64,000 nt of DNA from assembly GCA_900544765.1 (NCBI GenBank), contig UQWI01000013.1:1-64000 (forward strand), in the 5' to 3' direction. The translations under genes were made by a program, and so were the position numbers. The notes beneath the pieces were generated by a model that worked only from the letters and a program-made list of their open reading frames with translations, had not been told where the DNA came from and ran no database searches. Below are positions 44,093-52,354 of this stretch, one piece after another; positions within the stretch are counted from its first letter, which is position 1, and every line of letters begins with the position of its first letter. This stretch comes from an uncultured Eubacteriales bacterium. Its GTDB lineage: Bacteria; Bacillota; Clostridia; Oscillospirales; Oscillospiraceae.

Positions 44093-45256
44093 GTGCTAAT
44101 AATAAATGCCAGGTTGTTGGCAGAACTGTCCGGTGGATGCGGGACATCCTGCGGCGCTGTTCGGGTGAAAAACGGAAAAATTTCGGAAGTTTCATCTGAA
44201 GAGCTGCAAGCCATGGCGGGTGAGGAAGTGTTTGACGCAGAAGGGAAAACGCTTCTGCCTGGTTTAATTGACCTGCACACCCACATAACGCTGCTGAGCG
44301 GCGTAGGTGAGAAGTCAAAAAACGAGCCCATGCAGCTGCTTATAGATGCAGCTGAACAGGCCAAGAGATATCTGAAATATGGCTATACCACAATCCGCGA
44401 CTGCGGCAGCTATGACCGTGTGGCTAACTACGTCAGAGATATGATCGACCGTGGCCTGTGTGAAGGACCGAACATTATATCCTGTGGTAACACACTGGCC
44501 AACAGCGCGTCGCAGAAGGACGGATACCTGGTGGATGGCGAGCTGGGCTTCACGGTTGGAGTGCGCAAAGAAGCGGCCTACGGCGCGGACTTCATCAAGA
44601 TTTACGCTTCTGGTTCTGCGTATAACCCTACGGGTGTTCCGCTCAACCCAATTATGACTCGTGGCGAGATTAAAGCTGCTGTTGATACCGCTAAAAGCAA
44701 CGGCTTGTACGTTGCGGCGCACTGCCATGCAGACGAAGCTGTGCGAGCCTGCATAGAATGCGGAGTAAGAACTATTGAGCACGCCACCTATATCAGCGAT
44801 GAGACTACAGATTTGCTGATGGAGACCGATTGCTGCTATCTGGTGCCAACCTTGTCAGCCACCTATGTCAGTCAGACCGATCCCGATGAGCGTAGATTTT
44901 GGCTGGAGCGGCTAGATCCCATGAGGGAAAACATGTGCCGGGCTCTTAAGCGTGCATATAAGGCCGGGGCCAGGATAGGATTTGGAACTGACAGTGCTCC
45001 GGGCGGGCCCCAGTACGAACATGGAGTGGAATTCCGCTACCGCGTGGAAAATGCGGAAATTCCACCGTTGGAAGTGCTGAAGCAGGCTACTGTATATAAC
45101 GCGGATATTATTGGGAAGGCCGGTAAATTAGGGTGCATCAAGGCAGGTCTCGATGCAGATTTGGTGCTTGTGGACGGATGCCCTGACGAGAATATGGAGG
45201 TCATGTATCATACACCATTTGCCGTGTGGAAAAGCGGGAGAATGGTTGAAAAGTAA
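44093..45256 (+). CDS. Metal-dependent amidohydrolase (387 aa)
   Basis: Imidazolonepropionase/Xaa-Pro-dipeptidase-like branch of the amidohydrolase superfamily. The metal motif HTH is in GLIDLHTHITLL (about residue 64), the bridging Lys in FIKIYASGS (about 167), later AHCHADEA and RTIEHATYIS, and catalytic Asp in GFGTDSAPGG (about 300). GTG start after GGGGGTGAT. It should hydrolyse a C-N or C-O bond of the imported compound (for example an acylated amino acid or cyclic dipeptide). Followed by a symporter. Confidence 0.85.
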   Translation: MLIINARLLAELSGGCGTSCGAVRVKNGKISEVSSEELQAMAGEEVFDAEGKTLLPGLIDLHTHITLLSGVGEKSKNEPMQLLIDAAEQAKRYLKYGYTTIRDCGSYDRVANYVRDMIDRGLCEGPNIISCGNTLANSASQKDGYLVDGELGFTVGVRKEAAYGADFIKIYASGSAYNPTGVPLNPIMTRGEIKAAVDTAKSNGLYVAAHCHADEAVRACIECGVRTIEHATYISDETTDLLMETDCCYLVPTLSATYVSQTDPDERRFWLERLDPMRENMCRALKRAYKAGARIGFGTDSAPGGPQYEHGVEFRYRVENAEIPPLEVLKQATVYNADIIGKAGKLGCIKAGLDADLVLVDGCPDENMEVMYHTPFAVWKSGRMVEK

Positions 45257-45310
45257 CGCGTTTATAAAAAATTGCGGGCATACGTGCTGCCCCGAAAAAG
45301 GAGATTGGAA

Positions 45311-46705
45311 ATGGAAAATACGGCTCAAAAGAAATTACCGCTGAAAGTCAAGTGGCTTTTTGCCTCAGGAGACTTTGCCAAGACCCTTTTGGTAGTCATT
45401 ACGGCTGTTTGCTCTCTTTACTTCTACACTGACGTCCTGGGTATGGACCCTGACGTCGTCGCGCTCATTATCCTGATTGCTAAAATCTGGGATTTTATAA
45501 ATGACCCAATGATGGGCGCCATAGTGGACCGTACGAGGAGCAAAGAGGGCAAGTGCCGCATGTGGCTCAAGTACATGTCCGTACCTGGAGGCGTAGTATT
45601 TGCACTCAACTTCATAATGCCCGAGCTGGCCGAGACAGGAAAGATTGTCTGGGTCGCCATAACCTACACGCTTCAGGGCATGGCCAGCACGGCGCTAATG
45701 ATACCGCAGAACACTCTGATGAGCCGTATTACCACCGATCCGGTGGAGCGCGCCGCCATAAACAGTTACCGCGGCTACTTCACCGTCGCTGCGAATCTTG
45801 TGGGCGGCTCTCTGGCCATACCCTTCGTACAGTTTGCCGGCAGCGGGGACATGCGCAAAGGTTTCGCCATTTTCGGCATCGTCTGCGGCATCCTTTACGC
45901 CGTCAACTATCTCATCGTCTATTTCTGCACCAAGGGATATGAGCCCATGGAGCCTGAAAAGGCCAAAGTGAGCCATGAACAGGTAAAGAAAGAGCGTGTG
46001 AAGCTCGGCGAGGTTCTGACCAACTGGCCCTGGCTGCTCGTCCTCCTCGCGTATTTCTTCACCATGGTCGCCGCCTCCATATCCGGCAGCAGCGGCATTC
46101 AGTACGCTCAGTATAACCTTGGCGACGTCAATATTTATTCCATCATGAGCTCAATAGCCCTGGTCGGATCCGTGATTGTGTACTTGGCGCTCGCGCCGCT
46201 GGTAAAGCGTTTCGGCAACGCTAAGCTGGTCTTCTTCGGCTCTTTGATTGGAGCTGCTTCATACTTGATCAGGTTTATCACGCAGGATGCAAACCTCTGG
46301 ATTATTTATGTCGGATACTTTGTAGGCAACTTGGGACAGAGCCTGGCCTCCAGCGTCGTCATGCTCGTTGTCTACGACAGCTTTGTCTACATTCGGCACA
46401 AGACTGGCAAGGCTGCGCCTGAAGCCATCCTGGTCTCCGGTTTCTCCGTTTCCTATAAGGTGGGCATGGCCATCGCCACGCCGATTGCAGCCTGGTTGCT
46501 GGGAATGGTGCCATTTGTCTCGGGCTCCGCGGTGCAAGAGCAGAGTGTCCTAAACCTGTTCCTGTATGAAAACACCTTGATTCCCGCCGTGGCATTTGCG
46601 ATAGCTGCCGTTATGGGCCTTGCGCTCATGAAGTTTGACAAAGAGATTCAGCATTATAAAGCCATTGACGCTGCTGCGGTGGAAGGGCAGACAAATAACG
46701 TCTGA
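45311..46705 (+). CDS. GPH-family (MelB-like) cation symporter (464 aa)
   Basis: About 12 membrane helices; the N-terminal VKWLFASGDFAKTLLVV and IAKIWDFINDPMMGAIVDRTRS are typical of the glycoside-pentoside-hexuronide:cation symporters, with the Asp in helix 2 and Lys/Arg loop. In this set it probably imports a conjugated or peptide-like substrate rather than a plain sugar. ATG 45311 after AAGGAGATT is preferred over 45272. Confidence 0.85.
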   Translation: MENTAQKKLPLKVKWLFASGDFAKTLLVVITAVCSLYFYTDVLGMDPDVVALIILIAKIWDFINDPMMGAIVDRTRSKEGKCRMWLKYMSVPGGVVFALNFIMPELAETGKIVWVAITYTLQGMASTALMIPQNTLMSRITTDPVERAAINSYRGYFTVAANLVGGSLAIPFVQFAGSGDMRKGFAIFGIVCGILYAVNYLIVYFCTKGYEPMEPEKAKVSHEQVKKERVKLGEVLTNWPWLLVLLAYFFTMVAASISGSSGIQYAQYNLGDVNIYSIMSSIALVGSVIVYLALAPLVKRFGNAKLVFFGSLIGAASYLIRFITQDANLWIIYVGYFVGNLGQSLASSVVMLVVYDSFVYIRHKTGKAAPEAILVSGFSVSYKVGMAIATPIAAWLLGMVPFVSGSAVQEQSVLNLFLYENTLIPAVAFAIAAVMGLALMKFDKEIQHYKAIDAAAVEGQTNNV

Positions 46706-46747
46706 TTTTCACCCGGGCACTTACCAAACGGAGAAAAGGAGCGCTTT

Positions 46748-48178
46748 ATGCAGATAAAGGAAAAATCCTCCCGCGAATATACAGTTGAGAGGAAAATACA
46801 TATTAACGGCTCTGAAATTAGCTATAAATCTGTGTCGCAGGACTGGATTTTCACGGATGAGTCCGGGAATGATGAGGCCTCCATCTTCACCTACAGCTAT
46901 ATCCGAACTGATGTAGCTGTCAAAAACCGACCAGTTCTGTTTGCGTTCAATGGCGGGCCAGGGGCATCCTGCTCCCAACTGCATCTGGGGATATTGGGAC
47001 CCACGAGAATTGATTTTCCGGCCCCGGAGGAACAGCGCTCCGGGAAAGTCCCGGCCCTGATAAACAATGACGCCAGCCCGCTGGATGTTTGTGACATAGT
47101 TATGATTGACCCGCCGGGTACGGGTTACGCGCGCTTGCTTAACAGCGAAGCTGCCGAAAAGTACTTTTCGGTTGAGGGCGACGCCCATGCCGTCGCCCTG
47201 TTGATAGAGGCCTGGATTCTCCGATACGGCAGACACGACTCGCCCATATATATTATGGGCGAGAGCTACGGCAGCATCCGTGCGCCGGAGGTGGTTGGCA
47301 ACCTGATGGGCGGCCCGACATACGGTGGTCTAAGAGATGTTGCAATCCCCGTGGCTGGAACAATTACCATAGGAAACTGCGGCTGGGATGTGCTCAGCGT
47401 GTTTAATCCTGATCCTGAGCTGCCGGAAGAGGCAGTCACAGCCCTGCCCGCATATGCTGCGGCACACTGGTATCACCACTTGAGCAAGGACGGCACGCTC
47501 AACTGCGATTTTGTGGAGGAAGCTTATCAGTTTTCCGCAAACGAATATCTGCCAGCACTGTATATGGGACAAGCCATTTCTCCGGAAAAACGTGCACATG
47601 TGGCAGAACGCCTGGCTTACTTCACAGGGATTAACGAGAGCGAAATCGTAAGGCGCGGCCTGCGTATATCTGTGAAGGACTTTGAATCAATGTGCTGTGA
47701 TAAAGAGGGCAGTGCTATCGGCATTTATGACAGCCGGTATACCATGCCTTTGAGTCGCTATACCGGCCTTCTTGACCCGGTTGCTGACGACGCAGCTATG
47801 GGGACATATATGCCGGCATTTACTGCTGTGATGAACGGAGAAAAGCGTGAAGAGTTGGGCATCCCTGCAGGAATGCGCTATGATCAGATAAACTTCGAGA
47901 TAAACGGGCGTTTTAAATACGAGGTCACAAGAACGCCACTGCAATGTCTGGCGCAGGCTATGCGGAGGAATCCGGACTTCCGCGTTTTCGTGGGCAGTGG
48001 ATACTATGATTTGTGCACACTGTTCACCTATATCCGCGCAATTGTAAACAAAGGAAAGCTGGACATGTCCAGAGTGACTGTAAAGAACTACGAGTCCGGG
48101 CACTTGCTTTATATGGGCAGGGAAAATGCAGAGGCCTTTGGTCAAGATATCAGAGAGTTTATCAAAGCTGGCAACTGA
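46748..48178 (+). CDS. S10-family serine carboxypeptidase-like protein, copy 2 (476 aa)
   Basis: NGGPGASC (about residue 74), nucleophile MGESYGSIR (about 174), and C-terminal VGSGYYDLCT and ESGHLLY: the Ser-Asp-His set of the S10 family. No signal peptide. GAGAAAAGGAG precedes the ATG. A second member within 8 kb of the first, on the opposite strand. The three copies differ widely, so they are not a fresh duplication and may have different specificities. Confidence 0.82.
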   Translation: MQIKEKSSREYTVERKIHINGSEISYKSVSQDWIFTDESGNDEASIFTYSYIRTDVAVKNRPVLFAFNGGPGASCSQLHLGILGPTRIDFPAPEEQRSGKVPALINNDASPLDVCDIVMIDPPGTGYARLLNSEAAEKYFSVEGDAHAVALLIEAWILRYGRHDSPIYIMGESYGSIRAPEVVGNLMGGPTYGGLRDVAIPVAGTITIGNCGWDVLSVFNPDPELPEEAVTALPAYAAAHWYHHLSKDGTLNCDFVEEAYQFSANEYLPALYMGQAISPEKRAHVAERLAYFTGINESEIVRRGLRISVKDFESMCCDKEGSAIGIYDSRYTMPLSRYTGLLDPVADDAAMGTYMPAFTAVMNGEKREELGIPAGMRYDQINFEINGRFKYEVTRTPLQCLAQAMRRNPDFRVFVGSGYYDLCTLFTYIRAIVNKGKLDMSRVTVKNYESGHLLYMGRENAEAFGQDIREFIKAGN

Positions 48179-48205
48179 GTCGAAAAAATTATAGCAAGGA
48201 GAGCA

Positions 48206-49579
48206 ATGATGGATACGTTTAGACCATTCAGGTTTGAAAAAGTACTTACACATAAGCAGTCCGGCATCTGCTTTAAAACTGTTGTGGAAGACTATCTGTT
48301 TTGCAATGCTGAAGGCCGGACAGAGGCCACCATTTACAGCTATTCCTACATTGCTGAGCTATCAAACGAGCCTGACAGGCCAGTCATGTTCTGCTATAAC
48401 GGTGGGCCAGGTGCAAGCAGCAGCTGGGTACACATGGGATTACTGGGACCTAAACAGGTAACGTTTCCTAATTATCCCGGCGAAGATAACTCGGCCGTGT
48501 ATGGGGAAAATACAAATTTCCTGCTCGACTGCTGTGACCTTGTCATGATAAATCCACCTGGTACCAAATATACCCATGTGAGCGAGAAAGCCGGGCAGAA
48601 GTATTTCAACACAGCCGGAGATGCTCAGGCCATAAGCGAGTTTATACTCGCCTGGCTTAAAAAGTACGGACGTGACAACGCGCCCGTCTATCTGCTGGGT
48701 GAGAGTTACGGTACTATTCGCAATCTGGCCGTGGCAGATATTCTGACGGAGCAGGTGAATCTGGCGGGGATAGTCAGCATCGGGACATCCTTCAACGTGG
48801 GGTCGCCAACTACCATGCTGGTAGAGCCCAATGTAAGAAGGTTGGGAGCTAACGCAGCCTGCTGCTGGTATCATCTGCACCGGGGCGAAAAGCCATTTGC
48901 CGAATTCGTCGGAGAGGCGATGGATTTCGCTTACTGTGAATACGCACATGCTCTCCTGATGGGCAGCCGGCTGCCTGAGGATGAGCTGAAAGAGACGCTG
49001 AAAAAGCTGCATTACTACACCGGACTTGACTGTGAGCTTCTGCGAAAGGGCAGCCTGCGCTTCGACGAGATGACCTATTTAACGAAGCTGATACCCGGGC
49101 AGCTTGTCAGCGCTTACGACTCGAGAATGACTCGCCCGCTCAAGGAAGAGATGACCGAGGAGGAGTGGAACGAGGCTTTTTCCAGCGAACCTTTTGTAGT
49201 AGTGGCAGACACGGCCATAACTGAGGCTCTGGAGCGGTATACGCGCGAAGAGCTAGCAGAGCCGGAAAATCGCAGGGAAACAATTGACATGCTGGAAATT
49301 GCCACGAACTGGCGCTATGATACGCTGGAAAAGGATACGCTCACTCTGCCGGCAGAGCTGATGGAGCGCAATCAAAAGCTGCGTTTCTTTTTCGTGGCCG
49401 GGTATTATGACCTCCAATCCACATTCGACTTTGTGACCTACTTTCTGGGCCGCTACTGCCTGCCTATGGAGCGTGTAACATTTAAGGTGTATGAGTCCGG
49501 CCACGCTGCCTATGTTGGTGGAAATATGGCCAGTGAAGTCAGCGAGAATATACGCAGCTTTATCAATGCGGGTAAGTAA
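48206..49579 (+). CDS. S10-family serine carboxypeptidase-like protein, copy 3 (457 aa)
   Basis: YNGGPGASSS (about residue 71), LLGESYGTIR (about 167) and C-terminal VAGYYDLQS and ESGHAAY give the catalytic set. It has an insert around ALERYTREELAEPENR that the other two copies lack. CAAGGAGAG precedes the ATG, 27 bases after copy 2, so the two are co-transcribed. Cytoplasmic by the absence of a signal peptide. Confidence 0.82.
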   Translation: MMDTFRPFRFEKVLTHKQSGICFKTVVEDYLFCNAEGRTEATIYSYSYIAELSNEPDRPVMFCYNGGPGASSSWVHMGLLGPKQVTFPNYPGEDNSAVYGENTNFLLDCCDLVMINPPGTKYTHVSEKAGQKYFNTAGDAQAISEFILAWLKKYGRDNAPVYLLGESYGTIRNLAVADILTEQVNLAGIVSIGTSFNVGSPTTMLVEPNVRRLGANAACCWYHLHRGEKPFAEFVGEAMDFAYCEYAHALLMGSRLPEDELKETLKKLHYYTGLDCELLRKGSLRFDEMTYLTKLIPGQLVSAYDSRMTRPLKEEMTEEEWNEAFSSEPFVVVADTAITEALERYTREELAEPENRRETIDMLEIATNWRYDTLEKDTLTLPAELMERNQKLRFFFVAGYYDLQSTFDFVTYFLGRYCLPMERVTFKVYESGHAAYVGGNMASEVSENIRSFINAGK

Positions 49580-49599
49580 GCGAAAGGGTTGAAACCACA

Positions 49600-49724
49600 A
49601 TGCTTTTGAAAAATTGCCGGCTGATTCCGGAGCTCACTGAGGAATACAGCGGGGAAATGGCAGATGTCCTTATAAAAGGCAGCTATATTGCGGCAATATC
49701 GCCATGCGGCACGCTGGCAGACGA
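49600..49724 (+). pseudogene. 5' fragment of an amidohydrolase, cut by a rearrangement
   Basis: MLLKNCRLIPELTEEYSGEM and ADVLIKGSYIAAISPCGTL are the N-terminal beta domain of an amidohydrolase, similar to the start of the gene at 44093. It stops matching at about 49722, where sequence from the element's phosphoesterase begins on the other strand; the metal-site domain is gone. Shows that the cargo once ran further right. Confidence 0.7.
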
Positions 49725-50070
49725 TGGCGATGCAGCTCCTGCCGTCAAGCCCGTACACCTCGCCGTCGAGGGCGAAGAGCAGGTTAGGGTACTCGCGCTG
49801 CGCCATGACCGTGCCGCCGAAGCGCCCAACCGGCTCGTATCCGAGCGCCGCCGTGGGTCGCGCCTCGTGATTGCCGTGGATGCACAGCAGCGTTATGGGC
49901 ATCGTGGCTATGTACTGTTTGAGCTTTTCGTCGCGGTGGTTGAGGTAGTAGTTGACGCCAGCGTCGCCGAGGATTATCAGCACGTCTTCGCGCGTCGTGC
50001 GGTTGTCGCGGCAGAAGCACGCGATGCGCTCAAAGCGCCCATGCGTGTCGCCAGTGAGGTAGACGTTCAT
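49721..50070 (-). pseudogene. 5' fragment of an element metallophosphoesterase
   Basis: Starts MNVYLTGDTHGRFERIACFC with the metal motif GDTHG; LIILGDAGVNY and LCIHGNHEAR follow. Family members have a C-terminal metal motif (GGAYSVDK-like) which is lost; the frame breaks off at LDGRSCIAI and crosses into the antisense strand of the amidohydrolase. GGAGGGAAAT precedes the ATG. Third gene of the BRO-N operon on the minus strand. Confidence 0.75.
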
Positions 50071-50163
50071 ATTTCCCTCCTGATATAGCGAGCGGACGGT
50101 GTAGGCCGTCCGCTTATTATTTGTTCTTATCTTCAAGAAGCTGCGGGCCGCAGACAGATTACC

Positions 50164-50367
50164 TCAGCTCTCTACGGCATTGAAAAGCTCCTCCACGCGC
50201 GCGTCCACCTCGGACTGAGAGTAAACCGGCTCCCCGCTCAGGCGGCTCAGCTCGGCGGCGTAGATGGCGTCGCGGTGACGGGACATCTTCTCGCGCGCCT
50301 CGCCGGCTTTTTCTGCGAGTTCAGATATGGCGTTGTTGTTATCGCTCGATGCGTGGCTGTTATTCAT
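50164..50367 (-). CDS. Small element protein of unknown function (67 aa)
   Basis: Not recognised. A Ser/Asn-rich start is followed by a helical stretch (ISELAEKAGEAREKMSRHRD) and ends ARVEELFNAVES. The ATG overlaps the BRO gene stop by 8 bases with GGTGGAGG upstream, so it is translated with it. A function as accessory to the BRO protein is possible; nothing more can be said. The earlier start at 50403 lacks a site. Confidence 0.6.
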   Translation of the reverse strand: MNNSHASSDNNNAISELAEKAGEAREKMSRHRDAIYAAELSRLSGEPVYSQSEVDARVEELFNAVES

Positions 50368-51238
50368 CCTCCACCTTCCCCGGCAGCTTCGCAGCGTCCT
50401 CAATGATGTCCGTCACTAGCTTCATCGTCTTGGCGTTTTCGGCGCTTATTACGGGGCGACCCATCTCGCGCTCCAGCTCTTTTCTCGCGTTGCCGGCGAC
50501 GCGGCCGCCGCGCTGAGCTACGCTCAGGTTCTCGGCCATGCCCTCGGGCTTTTCGATCTGCGAGATGCCCGTCGTGCTGGCTTCGGCCAGCATGTTCAGC
50601 ACCAGCTCGAGGTCGCTCATGTTGTCGCGCAGGTTCTCCTTTTTGAGCCCCTTGAGGTCCTTATACTGCCGCGTGGTCATGCCTGACCACGCTTTACTTA
50701 TCTCGTCCGTCAGTATCGCATACTCGCGGCCCTTCTGTACGCCGCGTTTGCTCCACTCGTCCGTCAGCTCGTTGCGGATGCGTATCGCCAGCAGCCGCTG
50801 GTGCACCCACTCCTCGCTGTATCCCTTCTTGAGATACGTCTCGAGCGCGCGGTCGATGGCCTGCTCGGGGTCTATCGTCTCCTCGATACGCTCGCGGCCT
50901 ACCTGCGCCAGCCAGAGCTTGAACGGCTCGCCTTTCCGTGAGGGGATAGACTGGATGATGCGCAGCAGCTGTTCCGTGTCCGCGACGTCGGTGAGACGGC
51001 GCTTGCCGTCCTTAGACTTCAATTTCAACTGCTGACAATTTGTCAGCAGTTCGTCCGCGCCCTCATCCTTGAGCCGCTGCTTGAGCTTAGCCCAGTAGTT
51101 GCTCGCGCCGCGCTTGTCCTTCTGGTCAGTCAGTGCGCCGACTACATCCACAACGGAAAAATACCATTCTTCGCGCTCGGCGTCCCATGCGGAGCGTATG
51201 GGCTGATCCTCAAATAACTGCATTGCGTCGTTGCTCAT
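50360..51238 (-). CDS. BRO-N domain antirepressor-like protein (292 aa)
   Basis: Residues about 10-110 carry the BRO N-terminal DNA-binding fold (EWYFSVVDVVGALTDQ, SNYWAKLKQRLKDEG, LTDVADTEQLLRIIQSIPS; parts quoted), seen in phage antirepressors. The C-terminal 150 residues are helical and unassigned. On an excised circle it would be the first gene after the recombinase, so it could control recombinase or excision. The start at 51238 is chosen for GGGGG at 17 bases before; the ATG at 51253 is less supported. Confidence 0.75.
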   Translation of the reverse strand: MSNDAMQLFEDQPIRSAWDAEREEWYFSVVDVVGALTDQKDKRGASNYWAKLKQRLKDEGADELLTNCQQLKLKSKDGKRRLTDVADTEQLLRIIQSIPSRKGEPFKLWLAQVGRERIEETIDPEQAIDRALETYLKKGYSEEWVHQRLLAIRIRNELTDEWSKRGVQKGREYAILTDEISKAWSGMTTRQYKDLKGLKKENLRDNMSDLELVLNMLAEASTTGISQIEKPEGMAENLSVAQRGGRVAGNARKELEREMGRPVISAENAKTMKLVTDIIEDAAKLPGKVEDE

Positions 51239-51298
51239 ACTATGTACCCCCAAATTAGCTGATTAAATTGTACCACATTTTGCCTTAAAACTCAACGT

Positions 51299-51469
51299 TT
51301 ATGTAACTTTTCTGCCCACCTCCAGTATGGCGGCGCAGAAGCGTTCCCACGGGTACAACGTTTTCAGCAGCGGGTCGCCGTCACGGATACGGAGAGTGCG
51401 GCGGATTTCTTTAGGGATGACAACACGGCCCAGGTCGTCGATACGGCGGACGATGCCGGTGGCTTTCAT
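51299..51469 (-). pseudogene. spoVT: spoVT 5' fragment (truncated by the element; 56 aa frame)
   Basis: MKATGIVRRIDDLGRVVIPK, then EIRRTLRIRDGDPL, is identical in pattern to the start of B. subtilis SpoVT (AbrB/SpoVT DNA-binding domain). After residue 34 the frame continues into element DNA (LKTLYPWERFCAAILEVGRK) and stops at 51299. The AbrB domain needs about 50 residues, so this truncated product is unlikely to fold. GGAGGT precedes the ATG 5 bases away, and a SigG-like promoter lies upstream at 51506. Joined to 23468-23908 through the 17-bp repeat it makes 180 residues, against 178 in B. subtilis. Confidence 0.92.
51368..51384. repeat. attR: 17-bp direct repeat CAGCGGGTCGCCGTCAC
   Basis: Identical to 23909-23925 and in the same orientation. 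It lies inside the spoVT 5' fragment in the codons for the last five shared residues. Confidence 0.9.
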
Positions 51470-51505
51470 AAGATACCTCCTGCTTATATTTCTATGTGCA
51501 GGAAT

Positions 51506-51534
51506 TAGTATCCGCAGTTTCCAGCTTGCTATGC
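51506..51534 (-). promoter_or_regulatory. SigG-type promoter of spoVT
   Basis: On the minus strand GCATA, 17 bases, GATACTA; the SigG consensus is GHATR, 17-18 bases, CATWHTA, so only one base differs in the -10. SpoVT is SigG-dependent in B. subtilis. The promoter is on the chromosomal side of attR, and would read the truncated frame now and the restored gene after excision. Confidence 0.65.
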
Positions 51535-51550
51535 GTAAGGCGGAATTTGG

Positions 51551-51594
51551 AAAAGGAGCTGCGACGGTTTTGCTTAACCGTTCGCAACTCCTTT
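51551..51594. terminator. Terminator between spoVT and the fourth tetR
   Basis: AAAAGGAGCTGCGACGGTT pairs with AACCGTTCGCAACTCCTTT, one bulge. It overlaps the last codons of the tetR gene (51574) and stops read-through into spoVT. Confidence 0.7.
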
Positions 51595-52185
51595 GAGCAT
51601 ATTCGTCATTATCCTGCGCACTGCCGTCAGCAGGTCGTACTGCCCGTCGCTCAGCGCCCACTCAAAAATGAGGCCCTTTTCCAGCATGCACAGATCCTCC
51701 GTAAGCTGCTTCAAGTCCTCTCCGGGCTTTATTTCGCCGCACTTTTGGGCCTCCTGCAGTATTACATATGACTTTTTCATAATGGGGAGGTGCTTTTCTC
51801 CGGATTTGGTGAAATCTCCGAGGTATAGGCTCTTGTTGTTGGGCGTGTAAAAGTTCTTTATAAACTGCAGTCCCTGATCCATGCAGTATTCGGAGTACAT
51901 ACTGTAAACCACAACGACGTCCTCTATAAAGTCCCCCGTGAGCTTGCTTTCGTATTCTTCCCAATACTTTTCATAGCCTGCGTCAAAATAGTACGCCAGC
52001 AGCTCGTCCTTGCTGCCGAAATGGTGGTAGAAGCTCCCGACGGAAATCCCCGCCCTGCTGCACACATTTGCCACGGTGACGTACTCGTAGCCGTATTCGC
52101 GCATTAACTCCATTGCCGCCTGAAAAATCTGATTCTTTACCTGCTGGCTGCGCACCTGGCGCGGCACTTTGAGCTTGTTGTCCAT
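51574..52185 (-). CDS. TetR/AcrR-family transcriptional regulator (203 aa)
   Basis: MDNKLKVPRQVRSQQVKNQI opens a TetR domain: YVTVANVCSRAGISVGSFYH and HFGSKDELLAYYF carry the recognition helix and linker. GGAGGACGG precedes the ATG at 52185; the frame to 52224 lacks a site. It is divergent from the SnoaL-like and ene-reductase genes across 169 bases with a palindrome. It is expected to repress them until their substrate appears. Confidence 0.85.
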   Translation of the reverse strand: MDNKLKVPRQVRSQQVKNQIFQAAMELMREYGYEYVTVANVCSRAGISVGSFYHHFGSKDELLAYYFDAGYEKYWEEYESKLTGDFIEDVVVVYSMYSEYCMDQGLQFIKNFYTPNNKSLYLGDFTKSGEKHLPIMKKSYVILQEAQKCGEIKPGEDLKQLTEDLCMLEKGLIFEWALSDGQYDLLTAVRRIMTNMLKGVANG

Positions 52186-52273
52186 GCCGTCCTCCGGTTG
52201 AGTATTTATGCTTATGATACACAAACATCCTCAAAAAGTCAAAGATTAAAATTCTAACATGCCTTACAAATGA

Positions 52274-52312
52274 TTGCGTATATGATATATAACGATTATA
52301 GAACGCATTCTA
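52274..52312 (+). promoter_or_regulatory. Promoter of the SnoaL-reductase pair with overlapping palindrome
   Basis: TTGCGT and TATAGA are 17 bases apart. TAGAA, CGCA, TTCTA (52299-52312) is a perfect dyad overlapping the -10 and a candidate operator for the divergent TetR. Confidence 0.6.
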
Positions 52313-52354
52313 AAATCATTACAGAATGCAATACTGAATTAGGAGGACAAAAAC

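Larger units (their letters stand above)
23909..51384. mobile_element. 27.5-kb integrative element interrupting spoVT
   Basis: Bounded by identical 17-bp repeats, with a serine recombinase reading into the left repeat. Element genes are the recombinase, an AAA ATPase, helicase, primase, sigma-like gene and (right arm) BRO-N, a small protein and a broken phosphoesterase. About 19 kb of metabolic cargo (31.0-49.72 kb) lies between. Excision would remove 27,459 bp and rebuild spoVT without change of frame. No conjugation genes are visible, so movement would need help; both sigma-like and phosphoesterase genes are damaged, which suggests an old, partly domesticated element. Confidence 0.85.

Noticed and set aside
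49720..50088. Continuation of the amidohydrolase frame beyond 49724
   Set aside because: Codes the reverse of the phosphoesterase gene; a chance open frame created by the junction.
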